Source of the DNA: [Clostridium] polysaccharolyticum
GTDB lineage: Bacteria; Bacillota; Clostridia; Lachnospirales; Lachnospiraceae
DNA length: 64,000 nt
Reading direction: 5' to 3'
Assembly (NCBI RefSeq): GCF_900111595.1
Contig: NZ_FOHN01000001.1
Coordinates: forward strand, 67,288-131,287
A program made the position numbers and the translations under genes. Under the pieces are notes generated by a model. The model worked only from the letters and a program-made list of their open reading frames with translations. It ran no database searches and was not told the origin of the DNA. Positions within the stretch are counted from its first letter, which is position 1, and each line of letters starts with the position of its first letter. Below, in pieces: positions 15,912 to 26,157 of the stretch.

Positions 15912-17513
15912 ATGGTAGAGAGACTAAAGCAAATACCGAGCCAGATTATGACAATGTGGAAAGAACTGTCTAAAAAGCAGAAAGTGCTTATAATAAGTGT
16001 AGTTGCTGCAGTGTTTTTGACGCTTCTAGTATTGTATTTTATCCTATCCAGAGTAGAATATACCACATTATATAAATTTGAAGATACGAAGAGTGCCAGC
16101 GAAACAGTAAACTTGCTTAAAGAAAATAACATAGACTGCAGGCTGGAAAGTGACAATTTAACTGTAAGCGTAAACAGTAAATCATATGAAGATGCAGTTG
16201 TTGTAATGGGAACAAACGATATTCCGGCAACAGGCATGTCTTGGGATAAGGCCCTTAATAATTCGCTTTCCACAAGCCAGACGGAAAAGGATCAGAAAAT
16301 TAATCTGGCATTCCAAAATGACATAAGAAGCAACCTGATAAAATTAGATTATGTTAAGGATGCAGCGGTATATATAAAAAGGACTGCTTCAGATAAGACT
16401 GTTTTTGATGATGAAGTCGAGACATCTGTAAGTGTCATGCTTACTTTAAAAGAAGCTATATCTGCCGAGACAGCCAATGGCATTGCTAAAATGTTAGCAG
16501 GTGCAGTAGGAAATGCTACAACAGAGAAAATTACTATTGTAGACAGTACTGGCAATGTTTTATTTGCCGGTGATGAAGAAGATACTCTTGGCGGCAGCAT
16601 ACATTCGGCAGCGGAGTATAAGGAGAAGCTAAGAAACACATTCCGGAAAAACGTAAAAGAAATTCTTTTGGCATGTGATTACGACGATGTTGAGGTAAGC
16701 GGTGAAAATCTTCAGTTTAACATGGATAAGATCACGGAAATGTCAAAAGAGTATACAGCAGCGGAAGGACAGGAACAGGGGTTATATGACAGTTCCTATG
16801 AGTATAAAGCTACTGGGAATAATGCGGTAGCAGGAGTTCCAGGTACAGACTCCAATGATGAATCTGTTGATTACGAAATTGATACCAATGGAACATCTAA
16901 CTCTGAAGTGATACTTAACAAGTATGATTATTTACCAAACGAAAAAGTAAAAAATATTGATTATGAGATTGGTGCTGTTGATACTAGTAAATCTTCTATA
17001 GGTGTAGTATTAACCAAATATCATATTTATAATCAGAAAACAGCTGAAGAAGATGGAACTTTAGGGGATTTGTCATGGAAACAGTTTATAGAACAGAATA
17101 ACCGCAGAAAACAGATTGAACTGGAAGATGGAATTTTAAATCTTATTTCACAGGTAACGGGGGTTTCTGAGAATAAGATTGCGGTTACTGTTTGGGAACA
17201 GCCGATTTTTAATGATACAGTGAAAGCGGAAAGAGGCTACACGAATGTTGTAATGATTGTCTTAATCATTCTGATTATTGCATTGTTGGCATTTGTAGTG
17301 ATTCGTTCCATGGCACCAGTTCAAGTTACTGAAACAGAACCTGAATTGTCAGTTGAAGAGCTGTTAGCTACTACAAAAGAAGGCCAGGAATTAGATGATA
17401 TTGAAATTACTGAAAAATCAGAAACAAGAAGGCTGATTGAGAAGTTTGTGGATGAAAATCCAGAAGCGGTTGCCCAGTTATTAAGGAACTGGCTAAATGA
17501 CGATTGGGGGTAA
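15912..17513 (+). CDS. fliF: flagellar MS-ring protein FliF
   Basis: MS-ring protein on which the flagellum is built, 533 residues. A first membrane segment lies at about residues 27-47 and a second near 443-465 (VVMIVLIILIIALLAFVVIR). Between them is the periplasmic-equivalent YscJ/FliF ring domain, with a Ser/Asn/Asp-rich variable stretch around residues 295-335. The C-terminal acidic tail (QLLRNWLNDDWG) is the FliG-binding motif. FliG starts six bases after the stop codon. Confidence 0.97.
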   Translation: MVERLKQIPSQIMTMWKELSKKQKVLIISVVAAVFLTLLVLYFILSRVEYTTLYKFEDTKSASETVNLLKENNIDCRLESDNLTVSVNSKSYEDAVVVMGTNDIPATGMSWDKALNNSLSTSQTEKDQKINLAFQNDIRSNLIKLDYVKDAAVYIKRTASDKTVFDDEVETSVSVMLTLKEAISAETANGIAKMLAGAVGNATTEKITIVDSTGNVLFAGDEEDTLGGSIHSAAEYKEKLRNTFRKNVKEILLACDYDDVEVSGENLQFNMDKITEMSKEYTAAEGQEQGLYDSSYEYKATGNNAVAGVPGTDSNDESVDYEIDTNGTSNSEVILNKYDYLPNEKVKNIDYEIGAVDTSKSSIGVVLTKYHIYNQKTAEEDGTLGDLSWKQFIEQNNRRKQIELEDGILNLISQVTGVSENKIAVTVWEQPIFNDTVKAERGYTNVVMIVLIILIIALLAFVVIRSMAPVQVTETEPELSVEELLATTKEGQELDDIEITEKSETRRLIEKFVDENPEAVAQLLRNWLNDDWG

Positions 17514-17518
17514 GCTAA

Positions 17519-18529
17519 GTGGATAATAGAGAAGATATTAGTGGATTGCAAAAGGCGGCGATATTGTTAATTGCATTAGGTCCCGAAAAGTCAGCCAGTA
17601 TATTTAAGCATTTAAAAGAGGATGAAATTGAGCAGCTGACGCTGGAGATTGCCAATACGCGCAGTGTTCCAACAGATACAAAGGATCAGGTATTAGATGA
17701 GTTTTATGACATCTGCCTTGCTCAGAAATATATTTCAGAGGGTGGCATTAATTATGCGAAAGAGTTACTTGAAAAGGCACTTGGCCATGACAAGGCTATG
17801 GATGTGATTGGCAAGCTTACAGCATCCTTGCAAGTCCGTCCTTTTGAATTTGTTCGTAAAACAGACGCAAGCCAGTTATTAAACTTTATTCAGGATGAAC
17901 ATCCTCAGACGATAGCATTGATTTTAGCGTATCTGTCTTCCAGTCAGGCATCTGCTATTATTTCATCGCTGTCTCCGGATAAACAGGCAGACGTTGCAAA
18001 ACGTATTGCACAGATGGATAGAACTTCACCAGATGTAATCAAAGAAGTTGAAAAGATTTTAGAGAAGAAGCTGTCTTCACTTGTAAATCAGGATTATACA
18101 ATTGTTGGTGGCGTGGATTCCATCGTAGATATCTTAAATACAGTGGATAGAGGTACTGAAAAACATATTATGGAATCTCTTGAAATTGAAGAACCTGAAT
18201 TGGCAGATGAAATCCGTAAGAAGATGTTTGTATTTGAAGACATTCTTTCACTTGATGATAAATCCATTCAGAGAGTTCTTCGTGAAGTGGATAACAATGA
18301 ACTTGCTGTTGCACTTAAAGGTTCCAATGAAGAGGTGCAGAATGCTATCTTTAACAACTTGTCCAAGCGTCTTGTAACAATGATTAAAGAAGATATGGAA
18401 TACATGGGACCTGTTCGTATGAAAGATGTTGAAGAAGCACAGCAGAAGATTGTTAATATAATTAGAAAATTAGAGGATGCAGGGGAAATCATTATTTCCA
18501 GAGGTGGAGGTGATGAGATAGTTGTCTAA
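17519..18529 (+). CDS. fliG: flagellar motor switch protein FliG
   Basis: Rotor protein coupling the MS ring to torque and to FliM/FliY, 336 residues. The N-terminal domain reads LQKAAILLIALGPEKSASIFKHL. The central EHPQ motif (QDEHPQTIALILAYL) contacts FliM, and the C-terminal charged torque helix (MFVFEDILSLDDKSIQRVLREVD) contacts MotA. Start GTG 17519 after GGGGGTAAG. Its end overlaps fliH by eight bases, implying translational coupling. Confidence 0.97.
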   Translation: MDNREDISGLQKAAILLIALGPEKSASIFKHLKEDEIEQLTLEIANTRSVPTDTKDQVLDEFYDICLAQKYISEGGINYAKELLEKALGHDKAMDVIGKLTASLQVRPFEFVRKTDASQLLNFIQDEHPQTIALILAYLSSSQASAIISSLSPDKQADVAKRIAQMDRTSPDVIKEVEKILEKKLSSLVNQDYTIVGGVDSIVDILNTVDRGTEKHIMESLEIEEPELADEIRKKMFVFEDILSLDDKSIQRVLREVDNNELAVALKGSNEEVQNAIFNNLSKRLVTMIKEDMEYMGPVRMKDVEEAQQKIVNIIRKLEDAGEIIISRGGGDEIVV

Positions 18530-19301
18530 TCTTATTAAGGGGAATTATATTCGGTTTGACCAGTCTAATAGAATTGTTATCGATTCAAATTTCCCAACAG
18601 AACAGTTTAATCCATTATCTTTCATGAAAGTAGAAGAAGAGCCTGCTTTTGAGGAAGAAAAGTTACAGGAAGAATTAGAAGCAGAAGAGGAAGCAATGCC
18701 AGATTTGGAAGAAGTTACTCATTATGCTGAAAATATTATAATAGAAGCACAAGCCGAGGCAGAGAAAATAATATCTTCTGCCAAAGCACAGGCTTTAGAA
18801 GTCTTAAATTCTGCGAGAGAACAAGGGGAGGCAGAAGGACTCCAATCTGGTTTAGCACAGATTGAAGAAAAAAAAATACAGATGGAAGAACAGCTAAGTG
18901 AACAGCTAAAACGCCAGGAAGAAGAATGTGAGCGTGCAAAAAAGCAGCTAGAACCCATGTTTGCAGATTTAACGATTAAGCTATTAGAAAATCTTACAGG
19001 TGTGATTGCAGAAGAAAAAAGGGACTTGATTGTTTATCTGATTTCAAAGGCTTTAAAACCGATTCGTGGACCAAAGCAGTTTCTGATTCGCGTGTCGGAA
19101 GAAGATGCCCTGGCAGTTACACAGCAAAAAGAAGTTCTTTTAGGATTGCTTACACAGGATTGTACTTTGGAGGTTTTTGAAGATCCGACTTTAGAAAGAA
19201 ACCAGTGTTTTATCGAAACAGAAGACAGGCTGCTGGATGTGGGTTTAGACACGCAGCTATTAAATCTGTCTGAACATTTAAGATTGTTAGCAAATGCCTA
19301 G
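18522..19301 (+). CDS. fliH: flagellar assembly protein FliH
   Basis: Stator-like regulator of the FliI export ATPase, 259 residues. A Glu-rich region and long Ala/Glu/Gln coiled coil (about residues 40-140) precede a globular C-terminal part ending DVGLDTQLLNLSEHLRLL. The start is TTG 18522 after GGTGGAGGTGATGAG, inside the end of fliG. Sequence is weakly conserved in this family; position between fliG and fliI makes the call firm. Confidence 0.92.
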   Translation: MSNLIKGNYIRFDQSNRIVIDSNFPTEQFNPLSFMKVEEEPAFEEEKLQEELEAEEEAMPDLEEVTHYAENIIIEAQAEAEKIISSAKAQALEVLNSAREQGEAEGLQSGLAQIEEKKIQMEEQLSEQLKRQEEECERAKKQLEPMFADLTIKLLENLTGVIAEEKRDLIVYLISKALKPIRGPKQFLIRVSEEDALAVTQQKEVLLGLLTQDCTLEVFEDPTLERNQCFIETEDRLLDVGLDTQLLNLSEHLRLLANA

Positions 19302-19355
19302 AAGCTTGGTTTAATATATTGTCTTAGCAAAAAAGGGAAAGAAAGAGGAATAGAA

Positions 19356-20666
19356 TTGGCTTCAGATAACTTTGAAAAATATTATAGTTTGCTGGATCGT
19401 ACATACGAAAAGAAACTAGGAAAAGTAGTTAAAGTTGTTGGTTTGACAATTGAGTCAATCGGTCCAGAAGCCAAACTAAATGATTTGTGCAATATTATCT
19501 CAAAGGATAAAAAAACAATTGTCAGAGCGGAGGTAGTAGGCTTTCGTGATAATCGAGTACTTCTTATGCCTTATGATAATGTTGAAGGGGTTGGTCTTGG
19601 CAGCAGTGTTGAGAACACGGGATTTCCGCTAAAAGTAAGAGTTGGAGATGATTTATTAGGTAAGGTTGTGGATGGCTTAGGCGTTCTGCTAGATGGCAGC
19701 CAGATAGCAGATGGAGAATATTATTCAGTAGAGGCAGCACCTCCAGATCCTTTAGAAAGAAAATTAATTGACTCTGTGCTTCCATTAGGTGTAAAGGCTG
19801 TAGATGGTCTGATAACCATTGGAAAGGGGCAGAGAATTGGTATTTTTGCAGGCAGTGGTGTAGGAAAAAGCACATTGCTTGGTATGTTTGCAAGAAATAC
19901 AAAAGCAGATATTAATGTAATCGCCTTGATTGGAGAACGTGGAAGGGAAGTAAGAGAATTCCTTGAGCGTGATTTAGGTGAAGAAGGAATGAAACGTTCG
20001 GTTATTGTAGTTGCTACATCAGATAAGCCAGCGTTAATTCGTAATAAAGCTGCAAAGACAGCTACTTCTATTGCTGAATATTTTCGGGATCAAGGGAAAG
20101 ATGTGTTATTAATGATGGATTCCCTAACCAGATTTTCAATGGCACAAAGAGAAATAGGTCTGGCTTCAGGAGAACCGCCAGTTTCCAGAGGCTATCCGCC
20201 TAGTGTTTACTCAGAGATGCCAAAGCTTTTAGAACGAGCTGGTTATTCAGATAAAGGCTCTATTACAGGGCTATATACCGTATTAGTAGATGGTGATGAC
20301 TTTAATGAACCGATTACGGATACTGCCAGAGGTATTTTGGATGGTCATATTATATTATCCCGTAAACTAGGGCATAAAAACCATTATCCATCCATTGATG
20401 TACTGCAAAGCATATCGCGTGTTATGTCAAGTATTGCAAGTGATGGCCATAAGGCACTGGCAGGTAAACTTAAAAGTGTACTGGCAACTTATAATGAAGC
20501 AGAGGATCTGATTAATATCGGTGCATACAAGAAAGGGTCAAATCCTGATATTGATTATGCAATTGAAAAAATTGATGCGATTAATGGCTTTTTGCGTCAA
20601 GGAGTTCATGATAAATATTCATTCGAGGAAGTTGTGGATTTATTGGAAGGAATTTTTGAAGAGTGA
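19356..20666 (+). CDS. fliI: flagellum-specific ATP synthase FliI
   Basis: Export ATPase of the flagellar type III system, 436 residues, F1-beta-like. Walker A is GSGVGKST at about residues 166-173. Walker B lies in VLLMMDSLTRFSMAQREI, and the family motif SRGYPPSVYSEMPKLLERAG is present. TTG 19356 follows AAGAGGAATAG. Fifty-four bases separate it from fliH. Confidence 0.97.
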   Translation: MASDNFEKYYSLLDRTYEKKLGKVVKVVGLTIESIGPEAKLNDLCNIISKDKKTIVRAEVVGFRDNRVLLMPYDNVEGVGLGSSVENTGFPLKVRVGDDLLGKVVDGLGVLLDGSQIADGEYYSVEAAPPDPLERKLIDSVLPLGVKAVDGLITIGKGQRIGIFAGSGVGKSTLLGMFARNTKADINVIALIGERGREVREFLERDLGEEGMKRSVIVVATSDKPALIRNKAAKTATSIAEYFRDQGKDVLLMMDSLTRFSMAQREIGLASGEPPVSRGYPPSVYSEMPKLLERAGYSDKGSITGLYTVLVDGDDFNEPITDTARGILDGHIILSRKLGHKNHYPSIDVLQSISRVMSSIASDGHKALAGKLKSVLATYNEAEDLINIGAYKKGSNPDIDYAIEKIDAINGFLRQGVHDKYSFEEVVDLLEGIFEE

Positions 20667-20699
20667 TTCTGGTAAACTGCAGTGATGAGGTATTAAATT

Positions 20700-21149
20700 A
20701 TGGCTAAATTTATTTATAGTATGCAAAACCTTCTGAATTTGAAAGAAAAGCTGGAAGAACAGAAAAAAGCTGCATTTGGGGCAGCAAAGGCAAAACTTGA
20801 TGCAGAGGAAGAAAAACTGCAGGCACTATTAGCGAGAAAAGAATTCTATCAGAATGAGCTGAAGAATTGTTATGCTTCCAGACTGGATTTAATGGCAATT
20901 AAAAAAAACCAGGAGGCTCTTAAAGTGTTACAGATACATATAGAATATCAGCATATACTGATTCAGCAGGCAAAAAGTCAAGTAGAATTGGCCAGAATAC
21001 AATTAACAGAGGCACTAAAAGAAAGAAAAATCCATGAAAAATTACGGGAAAAAGCTTTTGAAGCCTTTAAGAAAGAATTGCTTTATGAAGAGGGCAAGGA
21101 AGTAGATGAACTTGTTAGTTTTAAGTATGGGAAAGCAAAGGGTGAGTAA
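20700..21149 (+). CDS. fliJ: flagellar export chaperone FliJ
   Basis: Central-stalk-like coiled coil of the FliI complex, 149 residues, almost wholly helical and rich in Lys/Glu/Gln, starting FIYSMQNLLNLKEKLEEQKK. The sequence is poorly conserved, but size, character and position between fliI and a ylxF-like gene fit. Confidence 0.9.
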   Translation: MAKFIYSMQNLLNLKEKLEEQKKAAFGAAKAKLDAEEEKLQALLARKEFYQNELKNCYASRLDLMAIKKNQEALKVLQIHIEYQHILIQQAKSQVELARIQLTEALKERKIHEKLREKAFEAFKKELLYEEGKEVDELVSFKYGKAKGE

Positions 21150-21155
21150 TTAGGT

Positions 21156-21929
21156 ATGGCAAAGAAAAAGAATGAAGATCTTTTAGAAAACGAATTAGAA
21201 GAACAAGAAGAAAAAAAAGGTGGATTTTTTACATCAGTTTTATTTATACTGCTTGTTATTTTGGTTGTTTTAGCAACGCTTGCTGCTTTAATCAAGCTGG
21301 ATGCTGGAGGGCTAGGCAGTGAAGTGTTAAGGCCGTTATTGAAAGATGTACCAGTTATTAATCGCATATTACCTGCTTATACGGATGAAGAATTTTTTGA
21401 AGAGTATAATACAAAATATTCAACTTTAGAAAGTGCAGTTGCAAAAATTAAAGAGTTAGAATTACAGCTTGCAGATTATCAGGATCAGGATGAAAGCGAT
21501 AGCGGCACAATTGCAGATTTAAAAGCAGAAATTAATCGATTAAAGGTATATGAAGATGAATATAACGATTTTCAGAATAGAGTAAAAGCATTTGATGAAA
21601 AAGTCGTATTTGCAGAGGAAGCACCTTCCATTGAAGAGTATAGGCAGTATTATGCAGAGATTCAGCCAGAAAATGCAGAAGAAATTTACCGGCAGGTTGT
21701 GGAACAGCTCCAATATGACGAAAAAGTAAAAGAGGAAGCAAAACGCTATGCGGCGATGGACCCGGCATCAGCTGCAGAAGTTTTAGAAATTATGTGTGCA
21801 GACGACTTAGATACCGTCTGTGGAATTGTTTCTTCAATGGGTAACAAAAGTGCTTCTGCAATTATGAATGAACTGGATCCAGCTACTGCAGCGAAGATAA
21901 CCAAAAAGCTTACTACAATTGATGAATAA
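21156..21929 (+). CDS. ylxF: MotE/YlxF-like flagellar protein
   Basis: 257 residues. A charged N-terminus is followed by one membrane segment (about residues 25-46, SVLFILLVILVVLATLAALI), a coiled coil (about residues 85-140), and a C-terminal helical module resembling the MgtE N-terminal/FliG-like repeat (YAAMDPASAAEVLEIM, MNELDPATAAKITKKL). Bacillus has ylxF at this position between fliJ and fliK. MotE homologues in other bacteria chaperone stator components. The function here is inferred from architecture and position. Confidence 0.8.
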   Translation: MAKKKNEDLLENELEEQEEKKGGFFTSVLFILLVILVVLATLAALIKLDAGGLGSEVLRPLLKDVPVINRILPAYTDEEFFEEYNTKYSTLESAVAKIKELELQLADYQDQDESDSGTIADLKAEINRLKVYEDEYNDFQNRVKAFDEKVVFAEEAPSIEEYRQYYAEIQPENAEEIYRQVVEQLQYDEKVKEEAKRYAAMDPASAAEVLEIMCADDLDTVCGIVSSMGNKSASAIMNELDPATAAKITKKLTTIDE

Positions 21930-21992
21930 CAGAATAACAGTTTCTAAGAACCGAAAGGTCTTAGCATAAATAGGATATGAAAGGAGGAAATT

Positions 21993-23318
21993 ATGGCACA
22001 AGTAAACAAAATTAATCCTGTGGAATTAGGCAGTCTTATGGCTTCTAATGTGAACAGGAGTGTATCTGCAAAAGGTGGTTTTGCTCAAGTCATGTCATCC
22101 AGTCAGGGGAACATAAATCACCCACAGAAAAATGACATAGCAATACAATCTGTTCACACTACCAAGGAAAAACTTCAAGAGGGAGCTTCTGCAGCTAAAA
22201 CGTTACATCAGGCTGACAGTGCAGAGGTAAAGGATGCCAATGGCATGAATCAAGTTCAAATGACTAAGGAAACCGAACAGATCTGCAGTGAAATGGCAGA
22301 ACAGGTTACTGAACTGAAAAAGCAGATTTCAGAGATATTAGGAATATCTGTTGATGAATTTGAGGAAGTTATGGCAGAGCTGGGATTAACTGTTTTAGAC
22401 TTGCTTAATCCAGATGTGTTACAGAATATTTTATTTGAAGTAAATGAGATAACTGACCAGACAGAACTTTTAACAGACGAAACATTATGCAGGCAGATGA
22501 CCGATTTATTAGATGCAGGACAGAAGTTTGAAGATTCTGTTAATGTGGAGGATTTGGCAATGTATGCAAAAGATCTGTTGGAAAAAGGTTCCATGGAGAA
22601 TTCCTTACAAAAGCCAGATGCAGAATCTGCGAAAGCAAATCAAGAGGAAGAGCCTGCTAAAGTTTTGAGTGATGTAAAGGAAGAAGCTGTTTCTGTGAAA
22701 GAACCAGTTATCACAGTAGAGAAAGACAATATGCCAAACAGTGGTGAAGATGGATCCCGAAAGGGAAAAGGCCAAGAAGCTGATATGCAGAATGTACAGC
22801 TCAATCAGTTTGTTCAGAATTTAAGTGATTCCATTCAGAAAACCGGTGAAGTACAGATGGAGAATTTTGAGCGTCTTGAGCAGATGCAGGAAATTGTAAA
22901 CCAGGTTGTGGAACGAATTAAAGTAACACTTTCTGTAGATGCCACTAGCATGGAAATGCAGCTAAATCCTGAAAACCTAGGCAAAGTGAATTTTTCTGTT
23001 GTTTCAAAAAATGGTGAAATGACAGCAGCTTTTGTGGTAGAAAGCCAAGTAGCGAAGGAAGCATTGGAAAGCCAGCTGGTTGTTTTAAAAGAGAATCTTG
23101 GTGAACAGGGAATAAAGGTGGAAGCTATCGAAGTTATGGTTGCGGAACAAGGTCTTTCACAGGATCAGTTTGACAATCAGAATGGACAGAATTTCCAGAA
23201 TCGAAACAAACAGCGTAATGCCCAAGGAAAATTACGTGGCATGGAAGACAGCTTAGAAGAATCAGAAGAAGAAGTTAAGCCGGTTTTAAGAACTGGGACA
23301 GTTGATTTTTCAGCGTAA
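21993..23318 (+). CDS. fliK: flagellar hook-length control protein FliK
   Basis: Secreted molecular ruler, 441 residues. A low-complexity Gln/Glu/Lys-rich N-terminal and middle region is followed by the conserved C-terminal domain (about residues 300-390), with LNPENLGKVNFSVVSKNGEM and LKENLGEQGIKVEAIEV. This domain switches export specificity at FlhB. The C-terminal tail is Asn/Gln/Arg-rich. ATG 21993 follows AAAGGAGGAAATT. Confidence 0.93.
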   Translation: MAQVNKINPVELGSLMASNVNRSVSAKGGFAQVMSSSQGNINHPQKNDIAIQSVHTTKEKLQEGASAAKTLHQADSAEVKDANGMNQVQMTKETEQICSEMAEQVTELKKQISEILGISVDEFEEVMAELGLTVLDLLNPDVLQNILFEVNEITDQTELLTDETLCRQMTDLLDAGQKFEDSVNVEDLAMYAKDLLEKGSMENSLQKPDAESAKANQEEEPAKVLSDVKEEAVSVKEPVITVEKDNMPNSGEDGSRKGKGQEADMQNVQLNQFVQNLSDSIQKTGEVQMENFERLEQMQEIVNQVVERIKVTLSVDATSMEMQLNPENLGKVNFSVVSKNGEMTAAFVVESQVAKEALESQLVVLKENLGEQGIKVEAIEVMVAEQGLSQDQFDNQNGQNFQNRNKQRNAQGKLRGMEDSLEESEEEVKPVLRTGTVDFSA

Positions 23319-23330
23319 AGGAGGAAAAGC

Positions 23331-24131
23331 ATGGGTGCTAATTTAAGTGCTCCAGTAAAAGATGGAGTTGTTCAGCAATATACCAGTGATGTAATGAAAA
23401 AGAAAGAGACAAGAGGAACCAGTGCACTAGGCAAGGATGCATTTTTGCAGTTATTGTGTACACAGATGCAGTATCAGGATCCATTGAATCCGGCATCAGA
23501 TACGGAATTTATTTCGCAGCTTGCTTCTTTCTCATCTTTAGAGCAGATGCAGAATCTGAATAATTCATTTGCACAGACACAGGCATTCACTATGATTGGG
23601 CAGGAAGTTCAGGTGAAAGCAGATAACAAAGAGGGATTTATTCAGGGAGTAGTTGATTATGTAACTGTTTCTGAGGGAAAAGCTAATTTTTCTATTGATG
23701 GAGTTCTATATCCTTCTGATAAACTGATTTCTGTAATTTCTCCATTATATAGTGCAAAACAGAATGCACCTTCTGTTCCAGAACAGAAATTTGAATTTAA
23801 TCATGAAAAGCCATCGGATCTAAATATCAAAATGGATTTAGGCAAAGATACAGGTGCTGCTTCCAGTTTTGCGGTTGTTTTAAATGGAAAAGCAGTTGAC
23901 AAAAGCATGATGGGTTTTGATGCAGAATCAAATACTGTGACAATCTCAAAGGATGCGCTAAAAGATTTACAAGACGGAAGCTATAAGATTATGATTGTGT
24001 TCAATGATCAGCTAGAGACTTCTGTAACGGACAAAGTCAGTGTTACTGTCAGCGGGAAGCCTAAAACAGATGAGGGATCAGAAACAGCAGATACAGAGAA
24101 AAAAGAGGATGCAGTAACAGATAAAGAGTAA
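23331..24131 (+). CDS. flgD: flagellar hook assembly protein FlgD
   Basis: Hook-cap protein, 266 residues. The N-terminal motif is strong: LGKDAFLQLLCTQMQYQDPL, then FISQLASFSSLEQMQNLN. The following beta-rich parts (FlgD Tudor/FnIII-like) are recognisable, with a Lys/Asp/Glu-rich C-terminal tail. ATG 23331 follows AAAGGAGGAAAAGC, 12 bases after fliK. Confidence 0.95.
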   Translation: MGANLSAPVKDGVVQQYTSDVMKKKETRGTSALGKDAFLQLLCTQMQYQDPLNPASDTEFISQLASFSSLEQMQNLNNSFAQTQAFTMIGQEVQVKADNKEGFIQGVVDYVTVSEGKANFSIDGVLYPSDKLISVISPLYSAKQNAPSVPEQKFEFNHEKPSDLNIKMDLGKDTGAASSFAVVLNGKAVDKSMMGFDAESNTVTISKDALKDLQDGSYKIMIVFNDQLETSVTDKVSVTVSGKPKTDEGSETADTEKKEDAVTDKE

Positions 24132-24202
24132 GGAAAGGCTTGTTATTCAATTTCGGTAATAGGCTGTAATCCCTTAAAGTGATTCGGTACATGGAGGTAG
24201 AT

Positions 24203-24601
24203 ATGAATCATATAACCAATAATAAGGCGTCTATTGAACAGATGGCTGGGAAACTCTTTTCAAACAGTAATGCGGAAGTAAAGAAACAGACCAGTACAGG
24301 AAAAACCTTTCAGCAGATACTGCTACAGAAACAGAGAACTGCAGAATCTGTCAAGGATTTAAAATTTTCAAAACATGCTAGCTTGCGGCTTCAGAACCGG
24401 AATATTTCTATTTCCAAAGAGCAGATGAAAAGGTTACAGGATGGAGCGGTAAAGGCAAAAGCAAAAGGAATACAGGAATCATTGGTAATGGTAGATGATT
24501 TGGCATTTATCATAAATACAAAAAGCAATACAGTGATTACTGCAGTAAATGAATTAGAAAATGCCGTCTTTACTAATATTGACGGAGCAGTTATTAATTA
24601 G
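24203..24601 (+). CDS. TIGR02530-type flagellar operon protein
   Basis: 132 residues, soluble, basic in the middle. The segment LKFSKHASLRLQNRNIS, then VMVDDLAFIINTKSNTVITA, matches the small flagellar-operon family TIGR02530 that lies between flgD and flgE in many Firmicutes and spirochaetes. Its biochemical role is not settled. ATG 24203 is preferred over an in-frame GTG 24 bases upstream because GGAGGT (24193-24198) is correctly spaced only for it. Confidence 0.85.
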   Translation: MNHITNNKASIEQMAGKLFSNSNAEVKKQTSTGKTFQQILLQKQRTAESVKDLKFSKHASLRLQNRNISISKEQMKRLQDGAVKAKAKGIQESLVMVDDLAFIINTKSNTVITAVNELENAVFTNIDGAVIN

Positions 24602-24687
24602 TCCAAAGAAGCGCTGGACCTTATAAGGGGGCGTACATTCCTGAATGACAGATGGAATGGAAGGACACCAATAGGAGGTAAATGATT

Positions 24688-26127
24688 ATGATGAGATCAA
24701 TGTATTCTGGTGTAGCTGGCTTAAAAGCACATCAGACAAAAATGGATGTTATAGGAAACAACATTGCCAATGTAAATACCGTTGGATTTAAGTCAAGCAG
24801 TGTTACATTTTCTGATGTGCTGTATCAGACAACACAGTCTGCATCAGGACCAAATCCTGAAACAGGTGCTGCTGGTAAGAATGCCAAGCAGATCGGTCTT
24901 GGCTCTGTTGTAAATGGCATTGCAGCCAATGTTTCCGTAGCAGGTGGAACGCAGACAACAGACAATCCGTTTGACATTATGATAAATGGAGATGGTTTCT
25001 TTATTGTAAACCAGGGTGGAACAAATTATTTTACCAAGGCAGGTGCGTTTAAGATTGATGCTGCAGGTACGCTTTGTACTTCAGCAGGAGCAACTGTAAT
25101 GGGGTGGCAGGCAACTGCTGATGGAACAGGAATTACAAAAGACACCGTTTCTGCTTTAAATGTTATGTCAGCTGACAAAATGTTTGCAGAGCCTGAAGCA
25201 ACTGGTGCTGCCTTGGTTACTGGAAATATTGATACAAAGGATAAGCAGGCAAGCGGGACTGGAGCAGGCCTTCCTGTATCGTATTCTGTATATGACAATA
25301 AAGGGGATAAGTATACAGTTAAGTTACTGTTTAAAGAATCTGGTACGTCAGGAACATATAATGTTTCAGTAGGAGATGTTATGGATTCGGAGGGACAGTC
25401 GTTATTTAGCAGATACGATGATACAGCGAAGAAGTATGTTGCAAAGAGTCCACAGCCAGTAATAAATTTTGGTGCATCAGCGTTTTCAACAACGGATGCA
25501 GGCATTGATCCTGAAACAGGTGCGGTAACTAGCATGACAACAGGTACTGCAATAGGCCTGGTGTTTGATCAGGCAACAGGCAAATTCAAATCTATGGGTA
25601 CTGCAACGGATGGAATTGCCAAATTAACGATTAATACAGGTGTTACAGGACTGTTTAATGATATTGATGTTGATTTTTCGCAGATGACGAATTTTGCATC
25701 AGGTGGAACATCAACTGCAGCAGCTAACAGGGGAGATAAAGAAGGAAAAAAAGCTGGTAAGCAAGTTGGTGAGATGCAGTCCATTCGTGTAGATGGTTCT
25801 GGTAAGATTATCGGTTCTTATTCCAATGGTACTAGCAAATACTTAGGTCAGCTTGCGCTAGCTGAGTTTGCCAACCCATCAGGTCTTGAAGCAGTTGGCG
25901 GAAACCTGTTTGCAGAGACAAAGAACTCTGGAGAGTTTGATGGAATCGGTGTTGATCCATCATCAGGAAGTTCTTCCTTAACAACAGGTGCTCTTGAAAT
26001 GTCAAATGTTGATTTATCTGCACAGTTTACAGATATGATTGTAACCCAGAGAGGTTTCCAGGCGAACTCAAGAATCATTACAACAACGGACACAATGTTA
26101 GAAGAACTGATTAATTTGAAACGATAG
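24688..26127 (+). CDS. flgE: flagellar hook protein FlgE
   Basis: Hook subunit, about 479 residues. The rod/hook N-terminal motif MMRSMYSGVAGLKAHQTKMD and NNIANVNTVGFKSS is followed by FlgE/F/G-type beta domains. The C-terminus is the usual FQANSRIITTTDTMLEELIN. AGGAGG (24674-24679) suits ATG 24688 (eight bases) better than ATG 24682 (two bases). Length fits a short-domain hook protein, and no other flgE/F/G gene is in the window. Confidence 0.94.
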   Translation: MMRSMYSGVAGLKAHQTKMDVIGNNIANVNTVGFKSSSVTFSDVLYQTTQSASGPNPETGAAGKNAKQIGLGSVVNGIAANVSVAGGTQTTDNPFDIMINGDGFFIVNQGGTNYFTKAGAFKIDAAGTLCTSAGATVMGWQATADGTGITKDTVSALNVMSADKMFAEPEATGAALVTGNIDTKDKQASGTGAGLPVSYSVYDNKGDKYTVKLLFKESGTSGTYNVSVGDVMDSEGQSLFSRYDDTAKKYVAKSPQPVINFGASAFSTTDAGIDPETGAVTSMTTGTAIGLVFDQATGKFKSMGTATDGIAKLTINTGVTGLFNDIDVDFSQMTNFASGGTSTAAANRGDKEGKKAGKQVGEMQSIRVDGSGKIIGSYSNGTSKYLGQLALAEFANPSGLEAVGGNLFAETKNSGEFDGIGVDPSSGSSSLTTGALEMSNVDLSAQFTDMIVTQRGFQANSRIITTTDTMLEELINLKR

Positions 26128-26157
26128 TAATACTTGTGGGCAGTAAATAAAGTTTTA

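Noticed and set aside
25026-25535. Minus-strand open frame opposite flgE
   Set aside because: Shadow of the hook gene: biased composition, no family match, no ribosome binding site.
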